Below are positions 14,419-15,006 of a DNA stretch of 15,006 bases, piece by piece. The DNA is from Thermoleophilia bacterium (lineage in GTDB: Bacteria > Actinomycetota > Thermoleophilia > Gaiellales > Gaiellaceae), in assembly GCA_025934335.1 (NCBI GenBank), contig JAICYG010000054.1, positions 1 through 15,006 of the forward strand, read 5' to 3'. The notes beneath the pieces were generated by a model. It did not search any database. It had not been told where the DNA came from and saw only the letters and a program-made list of their open reading frames with translations. The position numbers were made by a program, and so were the translations under genes. Positions within the stretch are counted from its first letter, which is position 1. Each line of letters opens with the position of its first letter.

Positions 14419-14646
14419 CTACAGCGGCGTCCGCAGGGCGGCGAGCCTCGCCTTCAGCTCCGCCGACATCGGCTCGCTCACCGCGACGCGCACGTAGTGG
14501 CGGAGCCGGTCCTCGAACCGGTAGCGCTTCGCGCACCAGCTGCAACGCTCGAGGTGGCGCTGCGCCTCGGCGACTTCGGCGTCGGAGAGCGTGCCGTCGA
14601 GAAACGGCTGCATGACCTCCTCGCACTTGTCACAAGGATCGAGCAT
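14419..14646 (-). CDS. Zinc anti-sigma factor, RsrA-like (mycothiol system type)
   Basis: 75 residues, ATG start overlapping the sigma-factor stop by one base (TGATG). The ZAS motif is complete: C8 (with an extra C5), then H31-x3-C35-x2-C38 (HLERCSWC), in a helical core FLDGTLSDAEVAEAQRHLE. RsrA proteins bind zinc with these residues, hold SigR inactive, and release it when oxidation forms a disulfide. Shorter than Streptomyces RsrA (about 105), chiefly at the C-terminus, which here ends soon after the EDRLRHYVRV helix. Cytoplasmic. Regulation by thiol oxidation is known for the family; for this protein it is inferred from the motif and from the neighbouring sigma gene. Confidence 0.9.
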   Translation of the reverse strand: MLDPCDKCEEVMQPFLDGTLSDAEVAEAQRHLERCSWCAKRYRFEDRLRHYVRVAVSEPMSAELKARLAALRTPL

Positions 14647-15006
14647 CAGACCATCGCTTTGTCCGCGAGGTTCTTCTTCAGGATACGCCTGCCGCGGTGC
14701 AAGCGCGACATGACGGTGCCGATCGGGATGTCCAGGATCTGCGCCGCGTCGGCGTAGGAGAACTCGCCGATGTCGACGAGCACGATCACGTCGCGGAAGT
14801 CGTGCGGCACGTCGGCGAGCGCGTCGACGATCGAGTCCTGTGAGAGCCGCTGCAGCACGCGCTCCTCGTCGGGGTTCTCGTCGGGCAGCTGGGACTCGAG
14901 CTTGTTGTAGAGGAAGTAGTCGCCCGCCTCGTTGTCGATCGACATCGTCTGCGGCGCCCGCTGCTGCCGGCGGCCGCGGTCGATGTTGAGGTTCGTCAGG
15001 ATCCGC
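14646..15006 (-). CDS. ECF RNA polymerase sigma factor, SigR/SigH-like (N-terminus beyond window)
   Basis: About 120 C-terminal residues are visible; the frame is open through the window edge, so the ATG at 14945 is internal. The first visible part, RILTNLNIDRGRRQQRAPQ, matches the end of region 2 in SigR-type sigma factors, where RILTN-x-x-I-x-x-x-R-K/R-x-Q-R is typical. Region 4 follows: ALADVPHDFRDVIVLVDIGEFSYADAAQILDIPIGTVMSRLHRGRRILKK-type helix-turn-helix, which reads the -35 element. The acidic linker (SQLPDENPDEER) is also typical. It should direct thiol-stress genes and is controlled by the overlapping RsrA-like partner. TGA stop. The promoter lies outside the window. Confidence 0.92.
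   Translation of the reverse strand, partial: RILTNLNIDRGRRQQRAPQTMSIDNEAGDYFLYNKLESQLPDENPDEERVLQRLSQDSIVDALADVPHDFRDVIVLVDIGEFSYADAAQILDIPIGTVMSRLHRGRRILKKNLADKAMV

Noticed and set aside
1..15006. CRISPR arrays, tRNA/rRNA genes, insertion sequences or integrase genes
   Set aside because: No regularly spaced repeats, no cloverleaf-like or rRNA-like stretches, and no transposase or recombinase motifs were seen on either strand.

Overview
The window is GC-rich (roughly 70% by eye), tightly packed bacterial DNA with many GTG starts and 4-nt GTGA gene overlaps. A SigR/RsrA-type sigma/anti-sigma pair, an SatP-Acs acetate pair and compact leaderless-looking promoters suggest an actinobacterium, perhaps a deep lineage such as Thermoleophilia/Gaiellales. 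That placement is inference; there is no rRNA or marker gene to settle it.

Layout. (1) 1-1065 (+): the 3' part of an M16 zinc peptidase gene. (2) 1066-1249: a convergent gap with a 15-bp direct repeat. (3) 1250-3764 (-): a three-gene run, read as FAD-linked oxidase, then secreted NlpC/P60 cell-wall hydrolase, then a small DUF3054-like membrane protein. (4) 3765-3912: its upstream region, with two dyads and a perfect 16-bp hairpin just after acs. (5) 3913-6573 (-): a satP-acs acetate uptake and activation operon. The acs frame is otherwise full length but carries one in-frame TAG. (6) 6667-7779 (-): an M24 Xaa-Pro-type peptidase, divergent from (7).

(7) 7808-13518 (+): six genes, most of them overlapping. 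They encode an amidohydrolase, the three subunits of a molybdenum hydroxylase (2Fe-2S; molybdenum-binding; FAD with a probable 4Fe-4S insert), a lipoprotein cyclophilin, and a short MobA/MocA-like nucleotidyltransferase that could mature the molybdenum cofactor. This looks like a self-contained catabolic module for an unknown substrate and is the most interesting system here. (8) 13515-15006 (-): sigR-like sigma factor (cut by the window end), its zinc anti-sigma factor, a VOC/glyoxalase-fold protein, a 68-residue protein and a roughly 98-residue helical protein broken by an apparent 1-nt frameshift.

Working together: SatP imports acetate and Acs makes acetyl-CoA, if the TAG is an error or is read through. 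In the plus-strand cluster the amidohydrolase may hydrolyse a substrate or product of the hydroxylase. The sigma/anti-sigma operon probably senses thiol or oxidative stress. Two lesions (acs TAG and the frameshift) lie in otherwise well-conserved frames, so sequence error must be excluded before either is treated as biology.
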